17,459 nucleotides of DNA. Source: Phycisphaerae bacterium. Lineage in GTDB: Bacteria; Planctomycetota; Phycisphaerae; UBA1845; Fen-1342. The notes beneath the pieces are model-generated. The model did not search any database and had not been told where the DNA came from. It saw only the letters and a program-made list of their open reading frames with translations. Of the stretch, positions 1 to 6,864 are shown in pieces. Position 1 is the stretch's first letter. Every line of letters begins with the position of its first letter. The position numbers and the translations under genes were made by a program. The stretch covers positions 1-17,459 of the forward strand of contig JAGVEP010000453.1 of the NCBI GenBank assembly GCA_020058145.1, written 5' to 3'.

Positions 1-117
1 CAGGCGCGAGCCTGGGGTCCGCGCAGCGCGCTCCGCGGAAAACCCCACGCTGGCGCGTGGGGCTCGGACAGGCGGCTCGCCGCGCGGGGCGGCTACCACC
101 GTTTTGGACTACACCCA
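1..117. repeat. Partial copy of a palindromic interspersed element (right part)
   Basis: This GC-rich stretch contains nested inverted repeats: a CCCCACGC/GCGTGGGG hairpin around 44-62 and a core around 18-39 made of GCGCAGCGCGC and CTCCGCGGA. It ends in CGTTTTGGACTACACCC. The segment from about 58 to 110 matches, as reverse complement, the left arm of the element at 14954-15110, and the core matches that element's core in the opposite orientation. The copy is cut by the window edge, so its left arm is not visible. It looks like a non-coding REP- or MITE-like element. It lies just upstream of hslU and may contribute to its 5' region. Confidence 0.7.
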
Positions 118-144
118 ACCCGCCCTACGGCCCTTCGTCCACAC

Positions 145-173
145 TGCGCAGCCCCCGCGGCCCGGAGTATGAT
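145..173 (+). promoter_or_regulatory. Possible hslU promoter
   Basis: TATGAT at 168-173 resembles a sigma-70 -10 box. The hexamer 17 bp upstream, TGCGCA at 145-150, is a poor -35 with 3 of 6 matches. The -10 box is 58 nt before the chosen hslU start. Weak call based on spacing and the -10 box only. Confidence 0.25.
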
Positions 174-231
174 GCGCATTCCACCGCCGGAGCGCTCTGC
201 AACCGCTACCGGCAGCCGACGAAAGGGCTCG

Positions 232-1572
232 ATGAACGACTTGACCCCGCGTCTGATTGTGCAGGCCTTGGACCGCTATATCATCGGCCAGGACGATGCC
301 AAGCGCGCCGTGGCGGTCGCGATCCGCAACCGCTGGCGGCGGCTGCGGCTGCCCAAGCCGCTGCGCAACGACGTGTGCCCCAAGAACATCCTGATGATCG
401 GCCCCACCGGGGTGGGCAAGACCGAAATCGCCCGGCGGCTGGCCCAGCTCGTGGACGCCCCCTTCATCAAGGTCGAAGCCACCAAGTTCACCGAGATCGG
501 CTACGTCGGCCGCGACGTGGACGGCATTATTCGCGACCTGGTCGAACGGGCCTTGGCGATGGAACGTCAGCGCGTCGCCCACAGTGTTCAGGAACGGGCC
601 GTGCGGGCGGCCGAAGACCGCATTCTCGACCAGCTTCTGCCTGGGACCGGCAACTACGACGACGGGGATGACGAACAGGCCGAGCGGCGCCGCCGGACGC
701 GCGAGAAGCTCCGCAGCCAGTTGCGTGCCGGCGGGCTGACGGAGCGCACGATCGAGGTGGCGGTGGACGAGCGCTCGGTTCCGGCCCACGTGATGGCGAA
801 CATGGGCCTGGACCAGATGGGCCCCGAGTTCGAGCAGTTCCTCGAAAAGGTGATGCCGTCGCGTGCGCGCCGCCGCCGCCTGGCGGTGCCGGAAGCACTC
901 GATTTGATGACCCAACAGGAAGTCGATCGTCTGATTGATCAGGATGCGCTGCAGCAGATGGCCATCCGCAGTTGCGAAGAGACTGGCATCGTCTTCCTCG
1001 ACGAGCTCGACAAGATTTGTGGCGGCGGCCTGATGGAGGGTCACGGCCCGGAGGTGTCGCGGAGCGGCGTGCAGCGTGATCTGCTGCCGCTGGTCGAGGG
1101 CACGAGCGTCAGCACGCGGTACGGGCTGGTGCGCACCGATCACATTCTGTTCATTGCCGCCGGGGCCTTCACGCAGTCGCGGCCGAGCGACCTGATGCCG
1201 GAGTTGCAGGGGCGTTTTCCGCTGCGGGTCGAGCTGAACGACCTCAGTGCCGAGGACTACTACCGCATTCTGACCGAACCCGAGAACGCACTCATCAAAC
1301 AGCAAGTGGCCTTGATGCAAACCGAGGACGTGGCGGTGTCGTTCAGCGATGAGGCGGTGGTCGAGATGGCCCAGATGGCCTATCGCGCCAACCAGATGCT
1401 CGAGAACATCGGCGCCCGCCGGCTGTACACCATTGTCGAGAAGGTCGTCGAGGAAATCGCCTTCAGCGCATCGGATGCGGCCAACAAGGAAGTCGCCATC
1501 GACGTCGATTACGTTCGCATGCGCCTCGCGGACATCATCAGCGACGCAGAACGCAGCCAATACGAGCTGTGA
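232..1572 (+). CDS. hslU: ATP-dependent protease ATPase subunit HslU
   Basis: HslU is the AAA+ unfoldase of the cytoplasmic HslUV (ClpYQ) protease. It unfolds substrates and feeds them into the HslV peptidase. The 446-residue product has the normal family length. Visible motifs are Walker A GPTGVGKT (57-64), the HslU pore loop GYVGRD (90-95), a charged intermediate domain (about 110-240), Walker B IVFLDE (253-258) and the PELQGRFP arginine-finger region (323-330). The C-terminus SQYEL resembles the tail that docks into HslV. The reading frame is open upstream to 169, but the ATG at 232 gives MNDLTPR, aligns with the family N-terminus, and has GAAAGG at 221-226. No hslV is visible here; it may lie left of the window or elsewhere. 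The gene is convergent with galM, with only 16 nt between the stops. Confidence 0.95.
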   Translation: MNDLTPRLIVQALDRYIIGQDDAKRAVAVAIRNRWRRLRLPKPLRNDVCPKNILMIGPTGVGKTEIARRLAQLVDAPFIKVEATKFTEIGYVGRDVDGIIRDLVERALAMERQRVAHSVQERAVRAAEDRILDQLLPGTGNYDDGDDEQAERRRRTREKLRSQLRAGGLTERTIEVAVDERSVPAHVMANMGLDQMGPEFEQFLEKVMPSRARRRRLAVPEALDLMTQQEVDRLIDQDALQQMAIRSCEETGIVFLDELDKICGGGLMEGHGPEVSRSGVQRDLLPLVEGTSVSTRYGLVRTDHILFIAAGAFTQSRPSDLMPELQGRFPLRVELNDLSAEDYYRILTEPENALIKQQVALMQTEDVAVSFSDEAVVEMAQMAYRANQMLENIGARRLYTIVEKVVEEIAFSASDAANKEVAIDVDYVRMRLADIISDAERSQYEL

Positions 1573-1588
1573 CCGGCCCGCGGGGACT

Positions 1589-2746
1589 TCAGCGCATCGA
1601 GAACTTGTGAATCATCACATGGTGATACGTTTGGCCGGGCCGTAGAACCACTGCCGGAAACTCCGGGTGGTTGGGCGAATCGGGGTAATGCTGCGTTTCG
1701 AGGCAGAAACCGTAGTGTTTCTGGTAGACCACGTCGCCCTTGCCTTTCACCGAGCCATCCAGGAAGTTGCCCGAATAGAACTGCATCCCCGGCTGGTCGG
1801 TGAAGATCTCCAGCACGCGGCCGGTCGTCGGTTCAGACACCCGAGCGGCGCGGGCGACCCGGCCGGATTGGTTGCGGAGCACGAAGTTGTGGTCATAGCC
1901 TCCGGGAACCTGCGCGAGGCGCGCGCCGATCGCCGTCGCGTGGGTGAAGTCCATGGGCGTGCCGGCCACGGGCGCCAGCTCACCGGTCGGGATCAAGCCC
2001 GCATCGACCGGCGTGTACTTGTCGGCCTGGAGCAACAACTCGTGGCCGAGGACATCGCCGGCCGCGTTGCCGAGCAAGTTCCAGTAGCTGTGATGCACCA
2101 GGTTGACGATGGTGGGCTGGTCGGTCGTCGCTGAGAACTCCGCCTTGAATTCGTTCGCATTACTTAGCGAGTAAGCGCTGGTCACTCTGAGGTTGCCGGG
2201 GTAGCCCTCCTCGCCGTCTTTGCTCAGGTACGTGAATTTGACGCCGACGGAGTCCGCCGTCTCGACGCGCGCCGCTTCCCAGAGGGCTTTGTCGAAGCCC
2301 CGCATGCCGCCGTGAAGGTGGTTCGCGCCGTTGTTGGTGGCCAACGTGTAGCTCTGACCGTCGAGCGTGAAACTGCCTTTGGCGATGCGGTTGGCGTAGC
2401 GGCCGACGGTGGCACCGAAATAGGAGGTGTTTGTCAGCCAGCCGGCGAGCGTGTCGTAGCCCAGGGTAACGTCGGCCACGTGCCCCGTGCGGTCCGGCAC
2501 CTCCACGCTAACCGTGATGGCGCCGTAATCCGTCAGTCGCACCCGCAGGCCCTGGTCGTTGGTCAGCGTGTACAAGTGTACCGGCCGGCCATCGGGCAGC
2601 CGGCCATAGTCCGCCGTCGCCATGCTCGGTTTCCTCACCGACTTCGCACCCGCTTCTGTCCGCGGCAGCGTGTTTTGGCAGCCGAGCGCAACGGTACATC
2701 CGGCCAACAGCCCCAGCCACGACCAGACCGCCACGCAGCGATGCAT
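1589..2746 (-). CDS. galM: Aldose 1-epimerase (mutarotase), probable lipoprotein
   Basis: Mutarotase interconverts alpha and beta anomers of galactose, glucose and other aldoses. The 385-residue protein carries the family signatures: NHLHGG with His145, VNLVHHSYWNLLG with His219 as the second active-site histidine, and CLETQ with Glu350 as the likely catalytic base. The start at 2746 has AGGAG at 2754-2758, 7 nt upstream; an in-frame ATG at 2782 has weaker support. The N-terminus from this start has a short hydrophobic stretch with LLAGC (Cys17) and a second possible lipobox ending at Cys23, so the enzyme is probably exported and lipid-anchored. That fits extracytoplasmic sugar handling and is inference. 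It sits alone, convergent with hslU and downstream of the nickel transport operon on the same strand. Confidence 0.92.
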   Translation of the reverse strand: MHRCVAVWSWLGLLAGCTVALGCQNTLPRTEAGAKSVRKPSMATADYGRLPDGRPVHLYTLTNDQGLRVRLTDYGAITVSVEVPDRTGHVADVTLGYDTLAGWLTNTSYFGATVGRYANRIAKGSFTLDGQSYTLATNNGANHLHGGMRGFDKALWEAARVETADSVGVKFTYLSKDGEEGYPGNLRVTSAYSLSNANEFKAEFSATTDQPTIVNLVHHSYWNLLGNAAGDVLGHELLLQADKYTPVDAGLIPTGELAPVAGTPMDFTHATAIGARLAQVPGGYDHNFVLRNQSGRVARAARVSEPTTGRVLEIFTDQPGMQFYSGNFLDGSVKGKGDVVYQKHYGFCLETQHYPDSPNHPEFPAVVLRPGQTYHHVMIHKFSMR

Positions 2747-2788
2747 CGCCGTTCTCCTCTGCTTGTCGAGACGTTCCGCCAAGTGGTG

Positions 2789-2818
2789 ATCTTAGCAAGT
2801 CTGGCCGCTCCGCCACAA
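2789..2818 (-). promoter_or_regulatory. Possible galM promoter
   Basis: On the minus strand TTGTGG (2813-2818) and TAAGAT (2789-2794) are separated by 18 bp and lie about 43 nt upstream of the galM start. The -10 box has 5 of 6 consensus bases, and the -35 box keeps TTG. Plausible but unproven. Confidence 0.3.
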
Positions 2819-2878
2819 TCTGGCATGGCTATCTTGCCGGCCATCCGCCGGATCCTGCGGTTCAAGGTGAAGAACTAC

Positions 2879-2921
2879 CTCCGCGGGGACATACCGACCG
2901 GCGTGCGCATCCCCGGCGGAG
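2879..2921 (-). terminator. Candidate hairpin terminator after cbiO
   Basis: CTCCGCGGGGA (2879-2889) pairs with TCCCCGGCGGAG (2910-2921), an 11-bp stem with one bulged base and a loop of about 20 nt. It begins 7 nt beyond the cbiO stop on the minus strand. There is no T-run, so it may act with Rho, or only protect the 3' end. It separates the nickel operon from galM. Confidence 0.4.
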
Positions 2922-2928
2922 TGGTCCG

Positions 2929-3720
2929 TCACGCGGTCGTTTCCGACGTTTCCAACTGCAGCCGGAGGGGGAGTTCCAGGCCGTTCGCCTCCAGCAACTT
3001 CCGGTCGGCCAGGATCGCCCGCGTCGGTCCGTCGGCGTGCACGTGACCGCCCGTGAGCAGTATGGTGCGGTCGCAAAGTTCCCACGCCAAGTCAAGATCG
3101 TGCGTGGCCACGATTTGCGTGCTCGGCAGGCGTGCCAGCAGCCGGAGCAGTTGTCGCCGATTCCCCGGGTCGAGTGCCGCGCTGGGCTCGTCGAAAACGA
3201 GGGTTTCCGGTTGATAGCTCAGGACGGTGGCCAGCGCGACCAGCCGCTTCTCGCCGGCGGACAGCCGCTGAGGCACCCGCCCCTGGAAGCCCGACAACCC
3301 CACTTCGTCGAGCGCCCGCTGCACGCGCGCCGCGACATCGCCCGGTGCCAGTTCCAGGTGCAGTGGGCCGAACGCCACGTCCTCGAACACGGTGGGGCTG
3401 AAAAGCTGGTCGTCGGGGTCCTGGAAGACATAGCCGATTCGCCGGCGCACATCCGCGTACGTGGCCGGCCGAACTTCGATGCCGCTGACCCACACGCGAC
3501 CCTGCGTCGCTTTCAGCAGGCCGTTGAGGTGCAGCAGCAGCGTCGTCTTTCCGGCCCCATTCGGTCCGACGAGCGCCACGCGCTGCCCGGCGGGCACTTC
3601 CAGATCGACGCCGCGGAGGGCTTCGACTCCGTCCGGGTAGCGGTGGCGCAAACCCTCGAGCCGTATCGCCGGTGCGGGCGAAGGCGTTGTTGGTGAGGAC
3701 TCAGAGAGGATCAACGCCAT
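2929..3720 (-). CDS. cbiO: ECF nickel/cobalt transporter ATP-binding subunit CbiO/NikO
   Basis: This is the ABC ATPase that powers the group I ECF nickel/cobalt importer on the cytoplasmic face of the membrane. The 263-residue protein has Walker A GPNGAGKT (52-59), Q-loop Gln100 in YVFQDPDDQLFS, signature LSAGEKR (153-159), Walker B LVFDEPSAALDP with Glu178, and H-loop His207. The DPDDQLFSPTVFEDVAFGP segment is typical of CbiO/EcfA proteins. The frame is open upstream to 3813, but the ATG at 3720 overlaps the end of cbiQ by 10 nt (ATGGCGTTGA), implying translational coupling, and it gives a family-like N-terminus. The last gene of a nikMN-cbiQ-cbiO operon. Nickel is the more likely substrate because nikR is adjacent. 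Confidence 0.93.
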   Translation of the reverse strand: MALILSESSPTTPSPAPAIRLEGLRHRYPDGVEALRGVDLEVPAGQRVALVGPNGAGKTTLLLHLNGLLKATQGRVWVSGIEVRPATYADVRRRIGYVFQDPDDQLFSPTVFEDVAFGPLHLELAPGDVAARVQRALDEVGLSGFQGRVPQRLSAGEKRLVALATVLSYQPETLVFDEPSAALDPGNRRQLLRLLARLPSTQIVATHDLDLAWELCDRTILLTGGHVHADGPTRAILADRKLLEANGLELPLRLQLETSETTA

Positions 3721-4472
3721 GGCGACCACCGCAACAGGATTATGCCGGCAACAAAGACGCCAGCGGCCAGTGCGTCGAGCGTCGTCAGTCGTCGGCACTG
3801 GGCGCCGCGCCACTGCCCGTCGTAACCGCGGGCGGCCAGCGCGTCCGCCACGCGCAGGGCGCGATCGTGGGAGCGCAGGAAAAACGCCCCCAGGAGGTTG
3901 CTCGCCGAGCGAAATCGCCCTCCGCTGCGGGCGCCAATTGTCCGGGCCGCGCGGGCGTCCCAGAGACGGTGCAGCTCAGGCCGCAAGACGTGCAGGTAGC
4001 GCAACATGCACGCGAGCACCCCGACGAAGATCGCCGGCAGGCCGATGCCGCTCAGCCCGCCGATCAGGTCGGCCTCATGCGTCGTGGCCCATAACAGGCA
4101 GAGCGCCGCGACACACAGGATGGCACTCGTTGCGACTCTCTGGGCCGACCAAAGGCCTTCCTGCGTAACTTCCAGCAGGCCGAAACGCCGGAGAACCTGT
4201 CCCTCCCGGAAAAAGGGCAGAAGCGCCACCAGCAGCACGATCAGCGGCAGCGCGGCGCCAAAGCGGCGGATGAACTTGCCGCAGCTCCGGCGATTCAGCG
4301 CGAGCAGCGCGAGCAGAATGAGCCCGAAACTGACTTGCGCGGCGGTGTCGCGCTCCGGGATGGTCACGATGCACCCCGCCCAGACTAGTGTGCAGACGAT
4401 CTTTATCCGCGGATCGAGGTGTTCGAGGAAGGCCTGCGGCGGCTCGACGCGCGCCAGCACCTTTTCATGCAT
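3711..4472 (-). CDS. cbiQ: ECF nickel/cobalt transporter transmembrane subunit CbiQ/NikQ
   Basis: CbiQ is the membrane coupling (T) subunit linking the substrate-binding CbiM to the CbiO ATPase. The 253-residue product has several hydrophobic segments (about 24-40, 47-60, 70-85, 112-128, 135-160 and a final one near 230-247). Its cytoplasmic helix contains ADALAARGYDG, matching the AxxxRG coupling motif that contacts the ATPase. The N-terminal LDPRIKI segment is also typical of the family. The start lies 18 nt downstream of the nikMN stop, and the stop overlaps the start of cbiO. Assignment of family and role is firm; the metal is inferred from context. Confidence 0.9.
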   Translation of the reverse strand: MHEKVLARVEPPQAFLEHLDPRIKIVCTLVWAGCIVTIPERDTAAQVSFGLILLALLALNRRSCGKFIRRFGAALPLIVLLVALLPFFREGQVLRRFGLLEVTQEGLWSAQRVATSAILCVAALCLLWATTHEADLIGGLSGIGLPAIFVGVLACMLRYLHVLRPELHRLWDARAARTIGARSGGRFRSASNLLGAFFLRSHDRALRVADALAARGYDGQWRGAQCRRLTTLDALAAGVFVAGIILLRWSPWR

Positions 4473-4490
4473 GGCTCCGCTCCGTTCCGC

Positions 4491-5447
4491 TCAGCCCCGG
4501 ACTGCCCTGGGACGCATAAGAACCCGCCCCACCTGCATCGCCCCCACGAACATCACGAGCGTCCCAATCGCACCGGCGACGCTGGTGCTGATGATGCCGG
4601 ACAGCCCGGGTACCGTGTAGTCCGGCAGCAGCGCCAGGGAGCCGTCGCCGGCCGCGCGAGCCTCCTCCGCGAGGAAGCCCTGTACCAGGCCCACGTATTC
4701 CAGGCCATCCGGGTAGTCCCACAGGCGTGGCAAAAGCGAGAGGCAGGTCGCGACGACCAACGCGCCGGCGAGGCCGAAGGTCAGCGTCAGGCGACCGACC
4801 CGTTCGCCCGCCCCGCCCGGCCGATCGTAGAGCAACTCGGGCCGGGTCTTCAGAACGAAGGCCACCACGCCCGCCGTAATCAGTGCTTCGCCGATTCCGA
4901 TCGCCATGTGGGTCAGCACCATCGCCGGCAGCACCCGCGACAAGCTCGCGGTGCCAGAAACCGCGAGTTGCAGGCTTACGAAGACGCTGGCCAGCGGCAC
5001 GGCAACCCACGCCGCGAAAAAACTCGCCGCCACGATCCGGGTGGGGCGCTCAAACGCGCGGCCCACGAAGGCCCGGTAGACGAAGTAGGCCAGGCACGTG
5101 CCGACAATGCCCATGTTGAAGATGTTGGGACCCAAAACGGTGAGGCCGCCATCGCCGAGCAGCGCCTGGAAGACGATGACGGCGGCCATGACGACCGTGC
5201 CGGCCCAAGGCCCGACCAGAATCGCGGCCAGCGTGCCGCCGAGCAGGTGCCCCGTCGTCCCGGAGGCGATTGGGAAATTGACCATCTGTCCAGCAAAGAC
5301 GAACGCGGCCAGGAGGCCCATCAGCGGCACGAGCCGGTGATCCTGGCGGCGCGACAGGACCCGGCAACTCGCCGCGACCAGGGCGAACACGACCACTGCA
5401 AACACGACGTTTACGGGCAGGCTGAACAGCCCGTCTGGCGCGTGCAT
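4491..5447 (-). CDS. cbiM: Nickel/cobalt ECF substrate-binding protein, CbiM-CbiN-like fusion (NikMN)
   Basis: The S component binds the metal ion and spans the membrane. The chosen start at 5447 gives MHAPDG, the CbiM/NikM N-terminus whose Met1 and His2 coordinate Ni or Co. His67 in SGTTGHLLGG falls at the position known for the third ligand in NikM. An upstream-extended frame to 5606 would bury this N-terminus and is rejected. The protein is 318 residues. After about residue 210 it carries a second segment with one helix, a PDGLE motif and an LLPDYTVPGL motif, then a final helix: the PDGLE/CbiN-like module. It is therefore a NikMN-type fusion, which explains the absence of a separate cbiN. 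First gene of the operon, 54 bp downstream of a candidate NikR operator. Confidence 0.93.
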   Translation of the reverse strand: MHAPDGLFSLPVNVVFAVVVFALVAASCRVLSRRQDHRLVPLMGLLAAFVFAGQMVNFPIASGTTGHLLGGTLAAILVGPWAGTVVMAAVIVFQALLGDGGLTVLGPNIFNMGIVGTCLAYFVYRAFVGRAFERPTRIVAASFFAAWVAVPLASVFVSLQLAVSGTASLSRVLPAMVLTHMAIGIGEALITAGVVAFVLKTRPELLYDRPGGAGERVGRLTLTFGLAGALVVATCLSLLPRLWDYPDGLEYVGLVQGFLAEEARAAGDGSLALLPDYTVPGLSGIISTSVAGAIGTLVMFVGAMQVGRVLMRPRAVRG

Positions 5448-5500
5448 GGCGAGCAGTCGTGCGGACACTACGGGCTCCGAACCGAGGCGGGGCGCGCTTC

Positions 5501-5529
5501 GGTAATACGAATGCAAGAATCGTAATACC
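5501..5529. promoter_or_regulatory. Candidate NikR operator
   Basis: GGTAATACGA-N9-TCGTAATACC is a dyad with a single mismatch, centred on 5515. It can also be read as GTAATAC-N13-GTAATAC. Its overall size (27-29 bp) is close to the E. coli NikR site (GTATGA-N16-TCATAC), and the half-site shares GTA/TAC character. It lies 54 bp upstream of the nikMN start and between nikMN and the divergent nikR gene, where a nickel repressor should bind. The sequence is unusually AT-rich for the region. Confidence 0.65.
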
Positions 5530-5640
5530 AGATCGGCGCGCCCGTCAAGCAGCGGGCGCCGCGCCGGCGCCGTTGATCCCCGCTGCCTTGTCAGCCGCGG
5601 GCGCACCCGCTAGTGTACTGCCTCGCAGAAAACAGCACAT

Positions 5641-5700
5641 AAGGCGGGTGGCGTGGGCGTCTCGCCCGCGCCTCGGGCGGCCAAGATGGCCACCCCACCC
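5641..5700. repeat. Hairpin-rich intergenic repeat-like segment
   Basis: GCGTGGGCG-TCT-CGCCCGCGC (5651-5671) forms a 9-bp stem with one G-T wobble. GGCC-AAGAT-GGCC (5679-5691) forms a second short hairpin. The segment lies between nikMN and nikR and has no coding potential. It resembles the interspersed hairpin elements at both ends of the window in style but not in sequence. Dispersed-repeat status is inferred. Downstream, GATAAT at 5708-5713 could be the nikR -10 box. Confidence 0.4.
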
Positions 5701-5762
5701 ACGCGCTGATAATTGTGCGGCGCTACACCAGTTTGCGAGCGGTCACGTCGGAGGATGTCCGC

Positions 5763-6218
5763 ATGTCCGACCTGGTTCGGATCAGTATTTCCCTCGAACA
5801 GGGTCTGGCGGAGCGCTTGGAGCGGCTGGTGCGCGGCAGCCGGTACACGAACCGCTCGGAGTTTGTGCGCGACCTGGTCCGCCAGCGGCTGGTGGAGCAG
5901 GAATGGACCGCCGCGCGGCACGCCGTCGTGGCCACCGTCACGTTGGTGTACGACCATCACGCGCGCGAGCTGCTCGGACGCCTGATGCACATCCAGCACG
6001 GCTATCCGGGGCAGATTCTGGCTACCACGCATGTACACCTGTCACACGAGCTGTGCGCCGAAATGATCATGGTACGCGGCAAGCCGGCTCGGATCCGACA
6101 GCTTGCGGACGAGTTGCGGCAGCAGCGCGGCGTGCTGCATGCGACCTTGACGCTGGCCACGACCGGGGAGGGGTTACGCCGCTTGGGAGCCAAGTCCCCC
6201 GCACGGACACGCGGCTGA
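5763..6218 (+). CDS. nikR: Nickel-responsive transcriptional regulator NikR
   Basis: NikR is a ribbon-helix-helix repressor that binds DNA when loaded with Ni(II) and turns down nickel import. The 151-residue protein has the N-terminal RHH domain (about 4-45, with VRISISLE and YTNRSEFVRDL) and a C-terminal ACT-like metal-binding domain (about 55-140). The four nickel ligands line up: His79 (IQH), His90 and His92 (THVHLSH) and Cys98. The frame is open from 5715, but the ATG at 5763 has GGAGG at 5750-5754 with 8-nt spacing and gives a normal N-terminus. It is divergent from nikMN-cbiQ-cbiO, its probable target through the site at 5501-5529. Confidence 0.94.
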   Translation: MSDLVRISISLEQGLAERLERLVRGSRYTNRSEFVRDLVRQRLVEQEWTAARHAVVATVTLVYDHHARELLGRLMHIQHGYPGQILATTHVHLSHELCAEMIMVRGKPARIRQLADELRQQRGVLHATLTLATTGEGLRRLGAKSPARTRG

Positions 6219-6305
6219 TAAGCTGCATGGCCCGACGCAACCGTCAGCCAACCGCCGGACCGACGGCGCATCGGCAGCCACCTGGAGATCGCCCCCGGTC
6301 CGGGC

Positions 6306-6482
6306 CTACCAGTTTGCGGTCGCGCACTCGTCAAATGAGGCGCTGACTTTGCCGCCCACGGCCGCGATGCTTGTGACGACCACTACGAGAATGAGCGCGA
6401 ACAGGACCGCGTATTCCGTCGTCGTTGGGCCGTCATCTTCGCGTAGCAGCCGCCACGCGACCGCCGGGGACAGAGGGCGCAT
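6306..6482 (-). CDS. Flp-type pilin / class III prepilin
   Basis: The 58-residue product has the Flp pilin layout: a short basic leader, a glycine cleavage site, then a hydrophobic helix. Cleavage after Gly18 would leave PTTTEY, placing Glu at +5 and Tyr at +6 as in Flp pilins cut by a TadV/CpaA-type prepilin peptidase. The helix from about 25 to 42 is followed by AVGGKVSASF, also typical of the family. The start at 6482 has GGAG (6490-6493) 7 nt upstream; the frame extends to 6569 but without comparable support. No tad/cpa assembly genes are in view, so it is an orphan here. It could assemble with a Tad system elsewhere or be a pseudopilin-like small protein. Convergent with nikR. Confidence 0.8.
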   Translation of the reverse strand: MRPLSPAVAWRLLREDDGPTTTEYAVLFALILVVVVTSIAAVGGKVSASFDECATANW

Positions 6483-6521
6483 GTTATCGCTCCACACAGG
6501 ATCAAGCGCAGTAACCATACA

Positions 6522-6551
6522 ACCATACAATTCGTTGGGTAGGTGGGGCAA
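6522..6551 (-). promoter_or_regulatory. Possible pilin promoter
   Basis: On the minus strand TTGCCC (6546-6551) and TATGGT (6522-6527) are spaced by 18 bp, about 40 nt upstream of the pilin start. The -10 hexamer lies in a short direct repeat, ACCATACA occurring twice at 6514-6529 on the plus strand. A tentative call from hexamers and spacing. Confidence 0.3.
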
Positions 6552-6614
6552 ATTGGGCAGCCTGCGCAAACGCAGAAATCGGCGTAGCCGTGCGAAGCCC
6601 CCTGGGCGGTGTGC

Positions 6615-6749
6615 TCAGGCCACGGTTACGCGGCGTCCGATGCGGCGCTGGCGGTTGATGAGCTTACGGCCCTTGCTGGTCCGCATACGGGCGCGGAAAC
6701 CGCACTTGCGTTTACGTTTGATGTGGCTGATGCGTCTCGGATAATGCAT
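6615..6749 (-). CDS. rpmH: 50S ribosomal protein L34
   Basis: The 44-residue, highly basic protein starts MHYPRRISHIKRKRKCGF and continues with RARMRTSKGRKLINRQRRIGRR. This matches L34 (SxxKRKRxxGFRxRMxTxxGRxxLxxRRxxGRxxL) over its whole length. L34 sits in the large ribosomal subunit on 23S rRNA. The gene is too short for many ORF filters, and the match is clear despite the divergent first residues. The usual neighbours dnaA and rnpA are absent: downstream is the pilin gene and upstream is corA. A small hairpin CTGCG-TTTG-CGCAG about 45 nt beyond the stop (around 6560-6575) may mark the transcript end. Confidence 0.92.
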   Translation of the reverse strand: MHYPRRISHIKRKRKCGFRARMRTSKGRKLINRQRRIGRRVTVA

Positions 6750-6769
6750 ATCGTCACCGTCTCTGCACC

Positions 6770-6786
6770 GCCGCCGCTGCGGCGGC
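6770..6786 (-). other. Palindrome in the rpmH leader
   Basis: GCCGCCGC-T-GCGGCGGC is a perfect dyad 20 nt upstream of the rpmH start. In RNA it would form about 7 G-C pairs around a 3-nt loop. It lies between the possible rpmH promoter and the start codon, so it could be a leader hairpin affecting translation of L34 or an end-of-transcript hairpin for corA. It could also be chance in GC-rich DNA. Confidence 0.35.
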
Positions 6787-6824
6787 CCACGCCCTGTTCG
6801 GCGGCCAAGGTCTACAGACCCGTC

Positions 6825-6853
6825 AGTATGCCCGCTCGGACGCCCGGCGCCAA
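6825..6853 (-). promoter_or_regulatory. Possible rpmH promoter
   Basis: TTGGCG (6848-6853) and CATACT (6825-6830) on the minus strand are spaced by 17 bp, with 4 of 6 matches each to sigma-70 hexamers. They lie between the corA stop and rpmH, about 75 nt before the rpmH start. Tentative. Confidence 0.3.
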
Positions 6854-6864
6854 GCCCCGTGCGC

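Noticed and set aside
109..1560. Long open frame on the minus strand opposite hslU
   Set aside because: It mirrors the HslU codons in GC-rich DNA, has no recognisable domain, and hslU on the other strand matches its family over full length.
1573..1588. Bidirectional terminator between hslU and galM
   Set aside because: Only 16 nt separate the stops, and the short GC palindrome there (around CCCGCGGG) is too small to call.
2824..3046. Small plus-strand frame beginning MAILPAIRRILRFK between galM and cbiO
   Set aside because: It runs into the antisense of cbiO, has no ribosome site of note, and overlaps the terminator hairpin.
4419..5525. Plus-strand frame opposite nikMN
   Set aside because: Its product is Arg/Gln/His-rich with no domain, while the minus strand encodes a clear NikMN.
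6213..6249. Hairpin after nikR as terminator
   Set aside because: Arms of six bases with a loop of about 25 nt are too weak and lack a T-run.
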